The notes beneath the pieces are model-generated. The model was not told where the DNA came from. It worked only from the letters and a program-made list of their open reading frames with translations, and did not search any database. A stretch of 64,000 nucleotides of DNA from Pseudomonas frederiksbergensis (GTDB taxonomy: Bacteria; Pseudomonadota; Gammaproteobacteria; Pseudomonadales; Pseudomonadaceae), in contig NZ_FNTF01000002.1 in NCBI RefSeq assembly GCF_900105495.1, positions 657,501-721,500 of the forward strand, in the 5' to 3' direction. The position numbers and the translations under genes are program-made. Shown here piece by piece: positions 10,596-19,760 of this stretch; position 1 is the first letter of the stretch; the number at the start of each line of letters is the position of its first letter.

Positions 10596-10655
10596 GAAGC
10601 ACCCCGGTATTATTGCTGTTATGGGTTTGAATCGAGCTTAGCCTTGTTCATTTTT

Positions 10656-10688
10656 TTACACAACACCCCCGTAAAAAATACAACACGG
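10656..10688 (-). promoter_or_regulatory. candidate regulator site upstream of spuA (repeated ACAACAC)
   Basis: ACAACAC occurs at 10660-10666 and again at 10680-10686, exactly 20 bp apart and so on the same face of the helix, each next to an A/T run. The pair lies 65-91 bp upstream of spuA in the divergent spuA/spuI gap. It is a plausible operator or UP-like element. I have no evidence for which regulator binds. Confidence 0.35.
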
Positions 10689-10748
10689 CCCGCTCAAGCC
10701 CGCAGACGCTAAAGCGCTCAAAGGCATAAAAACGCCCCAAAGTGCCTC

Positions 10749-10773
10749 AAAAAAGCTCAATGGGTGCTTTTTT
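10749..10773. promoter_or_regulatory. AT-flanked hairpin between spuA and spuI
   Basis: AAAAAAGC and GCTTTTTT flank a 9-base loop. The symmetric A and T runs would let it act as a weak terminator on either strand, insulating the divergent promoters, or as a protein site. Confidence 0.4.
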
Positions 10774-10873
10774 AGGGCAAAAAAGGCCTCGCTTGACTTC
10801 GGCATGCCGTTCGGGTTGACTGGAATCCGAAGAGATCAATGATTGATATTTTTAACAACAAAGGTGTTGCATC

Positions 10874-12250
10874 ATGTCGGTACCCCCGCGTGCCGTTCAG
10901 CTTAACGAAGCGAACGCGTTCCTTAAGGAACATCCTGAGGTTCTGTACGTTGACCTTCTGATTGCGGATATGAATGGTGTGGTGCGCGGCAAGCGCATTG
11001 AACGCACCAGCCTCCACAAGGTTTACGAGAAAGGCATCAACCTGCCGGCCTCTCTATTTGCTCTGGATATCAATGGCTCGACGGTGGAAAGCACCGGCCT
11101 GGGCCTGGACATCGGCGATGCTGACCGAATCTGCTATCCAATCCCTGACACCCTGTGCAATGAACCTTGGCAGAAGCGCCCTACCGCGCAACTGTTAATG
11201 ACCATGCACGAACTTGAAGGTGAACCTTTCTTCGCGGATCCCCGTGAAGTTCTGCGTCAAGTTGTTGCCAAGTTCGACGAGATGGGTCTGACGATCTGCG
11301 CCGCGTTCGAACTGGAGTTCTACCTGATCGACCAGGAGAACGTGAACGGTCGCCCACAACCGCCTCGCTCGCCAATCTCCGGCAAGCGTCCGCATTCGAC
11401 CCAGGTTTACCTGATCGACGACCTCGACGAATACGTCGACTGCCTCCAGGACATTCTGGAAGGTGCGAAAGAGCAAGGCATCCCTGCCGACGCGATCGTC
11501 AAGGAAAGTGCCCCGGCGCAGTTCGAAGTGAACCTGCACCACGTTGCCGACCCGATCAAGGCCTGCGACTACGCGGTCCTGCTGAAACGCCTGATCAAAA
11601 ACATCGCCTACGACCATGAAATGGACACCACGTTCATGGCCAAGCCTTACCCGGGCCAGGCGGGCAACGGTCTGCACGTCCACATCTCGATTCTTGATAA
11701 AGATGGCAAGAACATTTTTGCCAGCGAGGATCCCGAGCAGAACGCCGCACTGCGTCACGCGATCGGCGGTGTGCTCGAGACCCTACCGGCGCAGATGGCT
11801 TTCCTCTGCCCGAACGTCAACTCCTACCGTCGTTTTGGCGCACAGTTCTACGTGCCGAACGCACCGTGCTGGGGTCTGGACAACCGTACCGTTGCGGTGC
11901 GTGTGCCGACCGGTTCCGCCGACGCGGTCCGTCTGGAGCACCGCGTTGCCGGCGCCGATGCCAACCCGTACCTGCTGATGGCTTCGGTCCTGGCAGGCGT
12001 GCACCACGGCCTGACCAACAAGATCGAGCCGGGCGCACCCGTGGAAGGCAACTCCTACGAGCAGAACGAGCAAAGCCTGCCAAACAACCTGCGCGATGCA
12101 TTGCGCGAGCTGGACGACAGCGAAGTCATGGCCAAGTACATCGATCCGAAATACATCGATATCTTCGTCGCGTGCAAAGAGAGCGAGCTGGAGGAGTTCG
12201 AACACTCCATCTCCGACCTCGAGTACAACTGGTACCTGCATACCGTGTAA
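10874..12250 (+). CDS. spuI: gamma-glutamylpolyamine synthetase SpuI
   Basis: A 458-residue PuuA-type glutamine synthetase homologue, divergent from spuA. Visible GS segments include FELEFYLID, AQFEVNLHH, MAKPYPGQAGNGLHVHIS and LEHRVAGADANPYLL, the last closely matching SpuB. It ligates glutamate to polyamines, the first step of the gamma-glutamylation pathway finished by SpuA-type hydrolases. The presence of two synthetases (SpuB, SpuI) matches the multi-enzyme system of P. aeruginosa, where different copies serve different amines. A terminator at 12268 ends the gene. Confidence 0.92.
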   Translation: MSVPPRAVQLNEANAFLKEHPEVLYVDLLIADMNGVVRGKRIERTSLHKVYEKGINLPASLFALDINGSTVESTGLGLDIGDADRICYPIPDTLCNEPWQKRPTAQLLMTMHELEGEPFFADPREVLRQVVAKFDEMGLTICAAFELEFYLIDQENVNGRPQPPRSPISGKRPHSTQVYLIDDLDEYVDCLQDILEGAKEQGIPADAIVKESAPAQFEVNLHHVADPIKACDYAVLLKRLIKNIAYDHEMDTTFMAKPYPGQAGNGLHVHISILDKDGKNIFASEDPEQNAALRHAIGGVLETLPAQMAFLCPNVNSYRRFGAQFYVPNAPCWGLDNRTVAVRVPTGSADAVRLEHRVAGADANPYLLMASVLAGVHHGLTNKIEPGAPVEGNSYEQNEQSLPNNLRDALRELDDSEVMAKYIDPKYIDIFVACKESELEEFEHSISDLEYNWYLHTV

Positions 12251-12267
12251 GCGGTTGCAGTAAAAAC

Positions 12268-12302
12268 AACGCCGCCGGCCTCACAGCTTGCGGCGTTTTT
12301 TT
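12268..12302 (+). terminator. intrinsic terminator after spuI
   Basis: AACGCCGC pairs with GCGGCGTT across a short loop, followed by a run of seven T. It begins 18 bp after the spuI stop codon. Confidence 0.85.
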
Positions 12303-12334
12303 ATGGGGTTTATTCAGTTAAACCGAGTTGGACT

Positions 12335-12401
12335 CATCGCGAGCAGGCTCGCTCCCACAGGTACCCACAAATCAAATGTGGGAGCGAGCCTGCTCGCGAT
12401 G
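12335..12401. repeat. REP pair (GGGAGCGAGCCTGCTCGCG family)
   Basis: CATCGCGAGCAGGCTCGCTC at the left and its exact complement at the right flank about 17 bp. The same family occurs at 25782 and 31968. It lies between the spuI terminator and the TetR gene. Confidence 0.85.
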
Positions 12402-12464
12402 GCGTCCTGGCAGACAACACAGATGCCTGCTCGTACAATGCCCGCTGCCCCGCAGGAGACTTCA

Positions 12465-13097
12465 ATGACGCGCACCGCCACCCTTCGCAAACCCCGCGCC
12501 CGCAGCCAGGCCCGGATCGATTCGATACTCGATGCCGCCCGCACGCTGCTGGCTGCCGAGGGCGTGGCCAGCCTGTCGATCTACAGCGTCGCCGAACGCG
12601 CAGAGATCCCGCCCTCCTCCGTCTATCACTTCTTCGCCAGCGTCCCTGCATTGCTCGAAGCCCTGACGGCCGACGTTCACGCGGCATTCCGTGCCTGCCT
12701 GCAAGCGCCCATCGACCACGACGCCCTCCACGGCTGGCGCGATTTGTCGCGCCTGGTGGAACAACGCATGCTCGACATCTACGACGAAGACGCCGCCGCC
12801 CGCCAACTGATCCTTGCCCAGCACGGGCTGACCGAAGTCACCCAGGCCGACCGCCAGCACGACATCGAACTCGGCGACCTGATGCACAAGCTGTTCGATC
12901 ATCACTTCGAACTGCCGAGGCTTCCCAATGATGTCGACGTGTTTGCGCTGGCCATGGAGCTGGGCGATCGCGTCTATGCGCGCTCGGTGCAACAACACGG
13001 GCAGATCACGCCGCGCATGGCAGAGGAAGGCATGCGAGTATTCGACGCCTACCTGGGCCTGTATTTGCCGCCCTATCTGCCCAAGCGCAGCCTGTAA
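12465..13097 (+). CDS. TetR-family transcriptional regulator
   Basis: I place the start at ATG 12465, preceded by CAGGAGA at 7 bp, giving 210 residues; a longer reading would begin inside the REP element. The N-terminal 60 residues form a TetR helix-turn-helix: DSILDAARTLLAAEGVASLS, then SVAERAEIPPSSVYHFFAS. The C-terminal ligand-binding half is not recognisable. It is followed at 15 bp by a protein of unknown function, probably in the same transcript, which suggests regulator and target are co-transcribed. Confidence 0.87.
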   Translation: MTRTATLRKPRARSQARIDSILDAARTLLAAEGVASLSIYSVAERAEIPPSSVYHFFASVPALLEALTADVHAAFRACLQAPIDHDALHGWRDLSRLVEQRMLDIYDEDAAARQLILAQHGLTEVTQADRQHDIELGDLMHKLFDHHFELPRLPNDVDVFALAMELGDRVYARSVQQHGQITPRMAEEGMRVFDAYLGLYLPPYLPKRSL

Positions 13098-13112
13098 TAC
13101 AACGAGGTCTTC

Positions 13113-13877
13113 ATGCCGCACGTTCCAGACAACTACCTTGGCGTGTGGCAACGACGCCTGATCAAATTCCAGTCGGGGCGCGTCGACAGCGAAACGGCTG
13201 TGTACTGGCTGCAAACACCGCGCTTGTTTGCCGATCTGCGCATCCCGCCTGCCCCGCTTCCGGCCTTGCCGCTGGAGCAACAGAATCACGCTGACCTGCT
13301 GACCCTGAGCGAGCAAAAAGGCTTCGCCGGCGTGACCCAGGTCGACGGCGACATTTGCCAGTGGCATCGCAAACTCGACTACCAGCCGGTCAGCACCGAA
13401 GAAGACATCGGGCGCATGCATTTCGAAACCAGCGAACGCCTGATCGAAACCGCTCTGGACGACAATTACTACGAGATCTGGGAGCGGTTGCCGGACTCTC
13501 GCGGCACTTGTCGCGGCCAGTGGCTGCAGGCGGTTGATGATCCAACACGCGTTGCCTGCCTGGTGCTGGCCGGCGACTACTTTTTGTTCGCCGCCAGCCG
13601 CGCGGTCGCGCTCAATCCCGGCGGCCATTTGCGTGAACACATCAATACGGCAACCGCCCCGCAACAGCTTGCCTGCGAACTCTCTTTCGGTCGCCACCAT
13701 GCCGGGCAAACCCCGTGGCACATCGACTATTCGACACTGCCCATGCTGACCGGGCAACCACTGTTACCGGCAGACATCGATCCAAACGCCGGCGAGATAT
13801 TCCGCGACCCACGCCTGTTGTCTTCACTCGGCTCCTACGCGCCCGCCGCCGGTTGGCGCTGCGAGCCGGAGCCCTGA
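13113..13877 (+). CDS. conserved protein of unknown function, possible HRI1/lipocalin-like fold
   Basis: A 254-residue protein with no signal peptide or membrane segment. It is rich in Trp and Tyr. The N-terminal block NYLGVWQRRLI...VYWLQTPRLFADLRIP looks like a strongly conserved family signature. Later features are DGDICQWHRKLDYQP, YYEIWERL and CLVLAGDYFLFAASR. Alternating polar and hydrophobic stretches suggest a mainly beta fold; from memory it recalls the yeast HRI1-type (lipocalin-like) family, but I cannot confirm this. It probably shares a transcript with the TetR gene 15 bp upstream. Confidence 0.6.
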   Translation: MPHVPDNYLGVWQRRLIKFQSGRVDSETAVYWLQTPRLFADLRIPPAPLPALPLEQQNHADLLTLSEQKGFAGVTQVDGDICQWHRKLDYQPVSTEEDIGRMHFETSERLIETALDDNYYEIWERLPDSRGTCRGQWLQAVDDPTRVACLVLAGDYFLFAASRAVALNPGGHLREHINTATAPQQLACELSFGRHHAGQTPWHIDYSTLPMLTGQPLLPADIDPNAGEIFRDPRLLSSLGSYAPAAGWRCEPEP

Positions 13878-13879
13878 GA

Positions 13880-13934
13880 GCCGAACGCAGAGCGTCCGTA
13901 GAGGCATTCCCACGCAGAGCGTGGGAACGATCAG
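13880..13934. repeat. half REP element (GATCGTTCCCACGC family)
   Basis: This matches the right half of the element at 1219-1332 almost base for base (GCCGAACGC...GGCATTCCCACGCAGAGCGTGGGAACGATCAG). The left half is absent, so it looks truncated. It sits just after the convergent end of the unknown-function gene. Confidence 0.75.
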
Positions 13935-13971
13935 GGCTTAAACCGTTCGGGGTTGTTGTTTGTGCACACGC

Positions 13972-14187
13972 TTACAACTTGGCGATCGACACTTCGGTGG
14001 ATTTCACAAACGCGATCACTTCGCTGCCGACTACCAGTTCCAGCTCTTTCACCGAGCGAGTGGTGATTACCGAAGTGACGATGCCGGAAGCGGTTTGTAC
14101 GTCGATTTCCGACAGCACGTCGCCGAGTACGATTTCCTTGATGGAGCCTTTGAACTGGTTACGAACGTTGATGGCTTTGATCGTCAT
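13972..14187 (-). CDS. ssuF: molbindin (Mop/TOBE domain), SsuF-like
   Basis: A 71-residue single Mop domain: MTIKAINVRNQFKGSIKEI, then a central VTSVITTRSVKELELVVGSEVIAFVKSTEV. Such molbindins bind molybdate or similar oxyanions as oligomers. Placed 33 bp after ssuB at the end of the ssu cluster, it matches ssuF of Pseudomonas putida, where it is needed for sulfonate growth for reasons still unclear. It is the last gene of the minus-strand operon. Confidence 0.82.
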   Translation of the reverse strand: MTIKAINVRNQFKGSIKEIVLGDVLSEIDVQTASGIVTSVITTRSVKELELVVGSEVIAFVKSTEVSIAKL

Positions 14188-14220
14188 GATGTTGATTCCT
14201 GTCGTTGGATAAGGCTTGAG

Positions 14221-15027
14221 TTATTGAGCCCAGCGCAATTGCGTGGGCAAGGGTGAAACAGGTTCCGGAGCCGGCGGTTCCCCGGGCAACGCCAGTACGC
14301 GATTGAGGACTTCGGTTTCCAGCGCCGCAAGCCGATGGGAGCCGCGAACCCGAGGGCGCGGCAACTCAACATGGAGGTCGAGGCCGACTTCGCCCTCTTC
14401 GATCAGGATCACCCGGTCGGCAATCGACACCGCTTCACTGACGTCGTGGGTGACCAGCAACACAGTGAAACCGTGCTTTTGCCAGAGCCGTTCGATCAGT
14501 TGCTGCATTTCAATTCGGGTCAGGGCATCCAGCGCGCCCAGTGGTTCGTCGAGCAACAGCAAACGCGGTTGGTGAATCAGCGCGCGGGCCAGGGCCACGC
14601 GTTGCTTCTGGCCGCCGGACAAGGCGGCCGGCCATTCATTGGCGCGATCAGCCAGGCCCACCGACTCCAACGCTTCCAGCGCTTGCGCACGCCAGTTGCC
14701 CTTGAGCCCGAGGCCGACGTTGTCGATAACCTTTTTCCATGGCAGCAAGCGCGCTTCCTGAAACATCAATCGAGTGTCTTCCCGCGCCGCACTCAGGGGC
14801 GCGGAGCCCGCGCGCAGTTCACCGCCCGTGGGTTTGTCGAGACCGGCGAGCAAGCGCAGCAAGGTGCTTTTGCCGCAACCGCTACGACCGACCACGGCGA
14901 CAAACTGACCCGCCGGGATGTGCAGATCGATCTCGCGCAAAACCTGTCGTGCACCAAACGTCTTCTGCAGTTTGCGCACTGCCAGCGGAATCCCGTGCAG
15001 CAGGCGTGGAGGTTGTTGAGCCGTCAT
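14221..15027 (-). CDS. ssuB: aliphatic sulfonate ABC transporter ATPase SsuB
   Basis: The start at 15027 overlaps the ssuC stop by 4 bp (ATGA), giving 268 residues; a longer frame upstream lies inside ssuC. Walker A GRSGCGKS is near 47-54, signature LSGGQ at 136-140 and Walker B LLLLDEP at about 156-162, followed by the H-loop VTHDVSEA. It drives sulfonate import through SsuC. The N-terminus [15 protein letters not shown] is extended compared with minimal SsuB proteins. Confidence 0.92.
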   Translation of the reverse strand: MTAQQPPRLLHGIPLAVRKLQKTFGARQVLREIDLHIPAGQFVAVVGRSGCGKSTLLRLLAGLDKPTGGELRAGSAPLSAAREDTRLMFQEARLLPWKKVIDNVGLGLKGNWRAQALEALESVGLADRANEWPAALSGGQKQRVALARALIHQPRLLLLDEPLGALDALTRIEMQQLIERLWQKHGFTVLLVTHDVSEAVSIADRVILIEEGEVGLDLHVELPRPRVRGSHRLAALETEVLNRVLALPGEPPAPEPVSPLPTQLRWAQ

Positions 15028-15806
15028 GCCGCACCGCCTTTGACAACCTGATAGGCCGGGTGCCAGCGCAACCACACGCGTTCAAGTCCACGGGCCGCGA
15101 GGTCGGCGAGTTTGCCGAGCACGGCATACAAAAGAATCGCCAGCACCACCACGTCCGTCTGCAAGAACTCCCGGGCATTCATCGCCAGGTAGCCGATGCC
15201 GGAGCTGGCGGAAATGGTTTCCGCGACGATCAACGTCAGCCACATGAAGCCCAGCGCGAACCGCACGCCGACCAGAATCGAAGGCAGCGCGCCCGGCAGG
15301 ATCACCTGTCGGAACAGGCTGAAACCGGACAAGCCATAACTGCGGGACATTTCCACCAGTGCCGGATCGACGTTGCGAATGCCGTGATAAGTGTTGAGGT
15401 AGATCGGGAACAACGTGCCCAACGCCACCAGGAAAATCTTCGCCGACTCATCGATGCCGAACCACAGGATCACCAGTGGAATCAGCGCCAGGTGCGGCAC
15501 GTTGCGGATCATCTGCACCGAACTGTCGAGCAGCCGTTCGCCCCATTTCGACAGGCCAGTGATGAAGCCCAAAGCCAGGCCGATGCTGCCGCCGATGGCG
15601 AAGCCCAGCGCTGCGCGCCAGCCGCTGATCGCCAGGTGCGTCCAGATTTCACCGCTGCGCACCAGGCTGACGGCGGCTTCGATGACGGCGATGGGTGCCG
15701 GCAAAATCCGTGTCGACAACCAGCCCGCCGACACCGACAACTGCCACACCGCCAGCAGCAACACCGGCAACGCCCATGGCGCGAGGCTATGGATAAGTTT
15801 CTTCAT
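15024..15806 (-). CDS. ssuC: aliphatic sulfonate ABC transporter permease SsuC
   Basis: ATG at 15806 gives 260 residues starting [20 protein letters not shown]; the frame stays open upstream but that part overlaps ssuD. Six hydrophobic stretches and an EAA-type loop ([25 protein letters not shown], about 175-199) mark a BPD-transport permease. It is 8 bp downstream of ssuD and coupled to ssuB. Confidence 0.92.
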   Translation of the reverse strand: MKKLIHSLAPWALPVLLLAVWQLSVSAGWLSTRILPAPIAVIEAAVSLVRSGEIWTHLAISGWRAALGFAIGGSIGLALGFITGLSKWGERLLDSSVQMIRNVPHLALIPLVILWFGIDESAKIFLVALGTLFPIYLNTYHGIRNVDPALVEMSRSYGLSGFSLFRQVILPGALPSILVGVRFALGFMWLTLIVAETISASSGIGYLAMNAREFLQTDVVVLAILLYAVLGKLADLAARGLERVWLRWHPAYQVVKGGAA

Positions 15807-15814
15807 GGCGCGCC

Positions 15815-16963
15815 TCAGCTCTGCGAGGCGGCTTTGGGGAGGATGTCGTTGGCGACCATCTCGCCAAACGGGCTGACGTAACCGGCGCTTTTCGGTAGTT
15901 CCGGACGCTCGATATCGAGGTGCGGGAACAGCAATTCGGCGACACGGTACGACTCTTCCAGGTGTGGGTAACCGGAGAAGATGAACGTGTCGATGCCCAG
16001 GTCCGCGTATTCCTTCACGCGGGCGGCCACAGTCGGACCGTCGCCCACCAATGCCGTACCGGCACCGCCACGCACCAGGCCGACACCCGCCCACAGGTTG
16101 GGGCTGACTTCCAGGTTGTCACGGCTGCCGCCATGCAGGGCGGCCATGCGTTGCTGGCCGACCGAGTCGAAGCGCGCCAGAGAAGCCTGGGCGCGAGCGA
16201 TGGTGTCGTCGTCCAGATGAGAGATCAGCCGATCCGCCGCTTGCCAGGCTTCGGCATTGGTTTCACGAACGATCACATGCAAGCGAATGCCGAAGCGCAC
16301 GGTGCGCCCGAGCTTCGCGGCTTTGGCGCGCACTTGTTCGATCTTCTCGGCAACGGCGGCCGGCGGTTCGCCCCAGGTCAAAACCATTTCAACCTGCTCA
16401 GCTGCCAGATCCTGCGCCGCTTCCGAAGAACCGCCGAAGTACAGCGGCGGACGCGGTTGCTGGATCGGCGGGTAGAGCAACTTCGCGCCCTTCACGCTGA
16501 TGTGCTGACCGTCGTAATCAACGGTTTCGCCTTCCAGCACGCGGCGCCAGATGCGGGTGAATTCCACCGAGGCTTGATAGCGCTCTTCGTGAGTCAGGAA
16601 CAAACCGTCGCCGGCCAATTCTTCCGGATCACCGCCGGTTACCAGATTGAACAAGGCACGGCCGCCGGACAGGCGATCCAGCGTCGCAGCCTGACGCGCG
16701 GCCACCGTCGGGGAAATGATCCCGGGGCGCAGGGCGACGAGGAATTTCAAACGCTGGGTCACCGGGATCAGCGACGCGGCCACCAGCCACGAATCTTCGC
16801 AAGAACGCCCGGTAGGAATCAGTACCCCGCCGAAGCCCAGCCGATCCGCCGCTTGCGCGACTTGTTGCAGATAACCGTGGTCGACGGCGCGAGCGCCTTC
16901 GGCGGTACCAAGGTAATGGCCGTCGCCGTGGGTAGGCAGGAACCAGAAGATATTGAGGCTCAT
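15815..16963 (-). CDS. ssuD: FMNH2-dependent alkanesulfonate monooxygenase SsuD
   Basis: ATG at 16963, with AGGAG upstream, gives 382 residues, the normal SsuD length; the open frame extends further but would run through the ssuA gene. It begins [20 protein letters not shown] and contains the flavin-dependent luciferase-like segments [20 protein letters not shown] and [11 protein letters not shown]. It oxidises alkanesulfonates to aldehyde plus sulfite using FMNH2 from SsuE. It is the second enzyme of the ssuEADCBF cluster. Confidence 0.94.
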   Translation of the reverse strand: MSLNIFWFLPTHGDGHYLGTAEGARAVDHGYLQQVAQAADRLGFGGVLIPTGRSCEDSWLVAASLIPVTQRLKFLVALRPGIISPTVAARQAATLDRLSGGRALFNLVTGGDPEELAGDGLFLTHEERYQASVEFTRIWRRVLEGETVDYDGQHISVKGAKLLYPPIQQPRPPLYFGGSSEAAQDLAAEQVEMVLTWGEPPAAVAEKIEQVRAKAAKLGRTVRFGIRLHVIVRETNAEAWQAADRLISHLDDDTIARAQASLARFDSVGQQRMAALHGGSRDNLEVSPNLWAGVGLVRGGAGTALVGDGPTVAARVKEYADLGIDTFIFSGYPHLEESYRVAELLFPHLDIERPELPKSAGYVSPFGEMVANDILPKAASQS

Positions 16964-16989
16964 TGGAGTGGTCTCCTTGGGGATTCGAA

Positions 16990-17955
16990 TTACTGAGCGT
17001 TGGCAACGGCCGCCGGAGGCGTCCAGATCACGTCTTTGATGCTCAGTGGCTTTGGAATCAGCTTGAGCTGATAGAAGGAATCGGCGATTTTCTGCTGCGC
17101 GGCGACCACGTCTGGCGTGATGAACAGTGCGCCGAAACCTTGGCGCTTCATCGAAGTGAGGGTGATGTCGGCGGGCAGGCCGAGCAGCGGCGAGACTTGT
17201 TGGGTCACCTCGACGGGATTGGCCTTGGACCATTCACCGACCGCGCGCACTTCTTCCACGAGGGTCTTGATTACCTGCGGATTTTTCTGCGCATAAGGCT
17301 TGGTCGCGAGGTAGAACTGATGGTTGTCGACGATGCCTTGGCCATCACGCAGGGTGCGCGCCTGCAACTGTTGTTCGGCGGCGGCCTGGTACGGATCCCA
17401 GATCACCCAGGCATCGACGCTGCCACGTTCGAACGCGGCGCGGGCATCGGCCGGCGGCAGGAAGACGGTCTGGATGTCGGTGTATTTGAGGCCGGCATCT
17501 TCCAATGCGCGGACCAGCAGGTAGTGAACGTTGGAGCCTTTGTTCAGAACGACTTTCTTGCCCTTGAGGTCCAGCACCGATTTGATCGGCGAGTCCTTCG
17601 GCACCAGGATCGCTTCGCTGTGAGGCGCGGGTGGTTCGTAGGCGACGTAGAGCAGATCGGCGCCGGCGGCTTGAGCGAATACCGGTGGCGTTTCACCCGT
17701 CACGCCGAAGTCGATGGAGCCGACGTTCAGCCCTTCGAGCAATTGCGGGCCGCCGGGGAATTCAGTCCATTGCACGTCCACGCCTTGGGCGGCGAGGCGT
17801 TTTTCCAAGGTACCTTTGGCTTTGAGCAGCACCAGGGTGCCGTATTTTTGATAGCCGATTCGAAGCGTCTCGGCTTGAACTTGAGTAATGGCGCCGAAGG
17901 TGACAGCCGCAGCAAACAGAGCGACCAGACCACGACGCAAAATGACAGTGCGCAT
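16990..17955 (-). CDS. ssuA: sulfonate-binding periplasmic protein SsuA
   Basis: I prefer ATG 17955, with AAGGAG 7 bp upstream, over ATG 17991; it yields 321 residues with a clear signal peptide ending [14 protein letters not shown]. The mature protein has the SsuA/TauA family start [15 protein letters not shown] and the [17 protein letters not shown] segment. It delivers organosulfonates to SsuBC. It is related to, but distinct from, the lone TauA-like protein at 23197. Confidence 0.92.
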   Translation of the reverse strand: MRTVILRRGLVALFAAAVTFGAITQVQAETLRIGYQKYGTLVLLKAKGTLEKRLAAQGVDVQWTEFPGGPQLLEGLNVGSIDFGVTGETPPVFAQAAGADLLYVAYEPPAPHSEAILVPKDSPIKSVLDLKGKKVVLNKGSNVHYLLVRALEDAGLKYTDIQTVFLPPADARAAFERGSVDAWVIWDPYQAAAEQQLQARTLRDGQGIVDNHQFYLATKPYAQKNPQVIKTLVEEVRAVGEWSKANPVEVTQQVSPLLGLPADITLTSMKRQGFGALFITPDVVAAQQKIADSFYQLKLIPKPLSIKDVIWTPPAAVANAQ

Positions 17956-18056
17956 GGCGCTCTCCTTTTTGCAGTTGGGTTTTGGCTGCACCTGCTTGGC
18001 CGTTGGCGGCTGAGTAAGGTGAGTATTTCAAATTCAGGTGTGGCTTGAGTGCTGGC

Positions 18057-18650
18057 TTAAATGCTCCAGCGAGCACTCAACAAACGTTCATTCAAGAGGT
18101 TCGGATCGATCGGCTTGGGCCGTCGGGCCATGGCGCTGAAAAACAGCTCCAGCGATTCATTCAGTCGTTCTTCCAGCTCCGGTGCCAACTGCGCCTGGGC
18201 GCTGCCTTCGCCATAAGCGATCTGGCTGTCTACGGCGAAAATCCCGTGGAGCATCTCCTGGGCTTTCAACGCCGACAGCACCGGTTTGAGTGCATAGTCC
18301 ACCGCCAACATGTGAGCGATGCTGCCGCCGGTGGCCATTGGCAACACCACTTTGTGGGCCAGGGCACGCTCGGGCAGCAGGTCCAATACAGTTTTCAGTG
18401 CGCCGGAGAACGACGCTTTGTAGACCGGCGTGGCGATCAGCAGGCCATCGGCGTTTTCAATCTGTTGCAGCAGGTCGATCACCTTCGGGCTGTCGAAGCG
18501 CGCATGCAGCAAATCCTCGGCCGGGAAGTCCCGCACCTGATAACTCACCACTTCCACACCTTGCTCCTGCAACCAGCGTTGAGAGCGTGCCAGCAGCACC
18601 CCGGAACGGGAGCGTTGGCTAGGACTGCCACCGAGTGAGACAACCAACAT
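18057..18650 (-). CDS. ssuE: NAD(P)H-dependent FMN reductase SsuE
   Basis: A 197-residue flavodoxin-fold reductase starting [20 protein letters not shown], the phosphate-binding loop of the SsuE family, with [21 protein letters not shown] in the middle. It supplies reduced FMN to SsuD. It is the first gene of the ssu operon, and the region upstream (18651-18887) carries a palindrome and AT-rich elements that probably control sulfur-limited expression. Confidence 0.92.
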   Translation of the reverse strand: MLVVSLGGSPSQRSRSGVLLARSQRWLQEQGVEVVSYQVRDFPAEDLLHARFDSPKVIDLLQQIENADGLLIATPVYKASFSGALKTVLDLLPERALAHKVVLPMATGGSIAHMLAVDYALKPVLSALKAQEMLHGIFAVDSQIAYGEGSAQAQLAPELEERLNESLELFFSAMARRPKPIDPNLLNERLLSARWSI

Positions 18651-18735
18651 TCAGACGATTCCTTGAACGGTGTGGGCGATTCGCGGCTTGCGATCTCGCT
18701 TTGATGGAAGTGACCTTAACAGGTGATTGTTATAT

Positions 18736-18760
18736 CCATAAATCATATTTATTCATTTGG
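18736..18760 (-). promoter_or_regulatory. AT-rich element upstream of ssuE, candidate sulfur-starvation site
   Basis: CCATAAATCATATTTATTC (18736-18754), followed by ATTTGG, lies about 90-110 bp upstream of ssuE. A close variant occurs at 19590-19609 upstream of the peroxiredoxin gene. The position fits a LysR-type activator such as CysB, which is inference. Confidence 0.4.
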
Positions 18761-18762
18761 TT

Positions 18763-18786
18763 ATTCCTTACAGATCTATAAGGAAT
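18763..18786. promoter_or_regulatory. 24-bp palindrome upstream of ssuE
   Basis: ATTCCTTA and TAAGGAAT are perfect 8-bp arms around a near-symmetric AGATCT core. The site is 113-136 bp from the ssuE start and next to the AT-rich element at 18736. It has no T-run, so it is more likely an operator than a terminator. Confidence 0.5.
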
Positions 18787-18800
18787 GTCTTTTCCCAGGC

Positions 18801-18828
18801 AAAAAAACAGGCCGTATAAACGGCCTGA
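18801..18828 (-). terminator. terminator after the peroxiredoxin gene
   Basis: On the minus strand CAGGCCGT and ACGGCCTG form an 8-bp stem with a 4-base loop, followed by seven T. It lies about 60 bp beyond the peroxiredoxin stop codon and separates it from the ssu promoter. Confidence 0.75.
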
Positions 18829-18849
18829 AATCCCCTGCTTTGTGGTAAT

Positions 18850-18874
18850 CGTTCCCACGCTCTGCGTGGGAACG
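18850..18874. repeat. single REP hairpin (GTTCCCACGC family)
   Basis: CGTTCCCACGC and GCGTGGGAACG pair across a 3-base loop. It is one palindrome of the family whose double form occurs at 1219, 24206 and 28591. Confidence 0.75.
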
Positions 18875-18887
18875 AGAGTCAGCTGAG

Positions 18888-19526
18888 TTATCTGTTCGGT
18901 TGTGGCGTCAGACGCAGGTACGGCTTCACCGCGCGATAGCCCTTGGGAAAGCGTTTGTTGATTTCGTCTTCGTCCTTGAGCGACGGCACGATCACCACTT
19001 CATCACCGTCCTGCCAATTGGCCGGGGTGGCTACCTTGTAGTTGTCGGTGAGTTGCAGCGAGTCGATCACCCGCAGAATTTCATGGAAGTTACGGCCGGT
19101 GCTCGCCGGGTAGGTGATGGTCAGCCGAACCTTTTTGTTCGGGTCGATCACGAACAGCGAACGCACGGTCAGGGTGTCGTTGGCATTGGGATGGATCAGG
19201 TCGTAGAGGTCCGAGACCTTTCGGTCGGCATCGGCAAGGATCGGGAAGTTGACGAGAGTGTTCTGGGTTTCGTTGATGTCTTCGATCCACTTGTGGTGCG
19301 AGTCCACCGGGTCCACGGACAGGGCAATGGCTTTCACGCCGCGTTGGGCGAATTCGTCCTTGAGCTTGGCAGTGAAGCCCAACTCGGTGGTGCACACTGG
19401 AGTGAAGTCCGCCGGGTGGGAAAACAGCACGCCCCAGCTATCGCCCAGCCATTCGTGGAAACGGAGGGTGCCGGCGCTGGAATCCTGTTCAAAGTCGGGG
19501 GCGATATCGCCCAGTCTGAGGCTCAT
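18888..19526 (-). CDS. lsfA: 1-Cys peroxiredoxin (LsfA/Prx6 type)
   Basis: ATG 19526, with AGGAG upstream, gives 212 residues; the longer frame to 19583 lacks support. Peroxidatic Cys45 sits in HPADFTPVCTTELG, and the long C-terminal part with the KRFPKGYRAVKPYLRL tail is typical of Prx6-type 1-Cys enzymes. They reduce peroxides, and in Pseudomonas putida LsfA is induced by sulfate starvation. Its place beside ssu and upstream AT-rich elements fit that role. Confidence 0.9.
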   Translation of the reverse strand: MSLRLGDIAPDFEQDSSAGTLRFHEWLGDSWGVLFSHPADFTPVCTTELGFTAKLKDEFAQRGVKAIALSVDPVDSHHKWIEDINETQNTLVNFPILADADRKVSDLYDLIHPNANDTLTVRSLFVIDPNKKVRLTITYPASTGRNFHEILRVIDSLQLTDNYKVATPANWQDGDEVVIVPSLKDEDEINKRFPKGYRAVKPYLRLTPQPNR

Positions 19527-19576
19527 GGTGCTGCTCCTGGTGAGTGCTTGTTGAGGGCAACTGTGCCTGTATTTCT

Positions 19577-19625
19577 TATTCATTAAAAAGAATAAATATC
19601 GATTTATTTAGATCATTAATGAATA
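19577..19625 (-). promoter_or_regulatory. inverted AT-rich repeat upstream of the peroxiredoxin gene
   Basis: TATTCATTAA (19577-19586) and TTAATGAATA (19616-19625) are perfect inverted copies spaced 39 bp apart. Between them GAATAAATATCGATTTATTT (19590-19609) resembles the element upstream of ssuE. The block starts 51 bp before the start codon, a likely promoter/operator region. Confidence 0.45.
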
Positions 19626-19760
19626 TTAAAAAACTGTTCACTGGACCTCGGCAGCGGTCAGGACGACTATCGCCCTCAAGGTTCGAGAAGGCCTTGAGTT
19701 GCTGCACAAAGAGGGAAATTTCGAGGAGGGTTTACGGGGGTGAGCCTGACTTGAAAACGC

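Noticed and set aside
10718..10760. Leader peptide or gene in the spuA/spuI gap
   Set aside because: No frame with a plausible start and ribosome binding site spans the gap.
12462..13757. A 431-codon minus-strand frame across the TetR and unknown-function genes
   Set aside because: The plus-strand genes have ribosome binding sites and a clear helix-turn-helix; the antisense translation shows no motif.
18651..18887. Small RNA gene between ssuE and the peroxiredoxin gene
   Set aside because: A terminator and a REP hairpin are present, but no promoter and no conserved RNA element were seen in the correct order.
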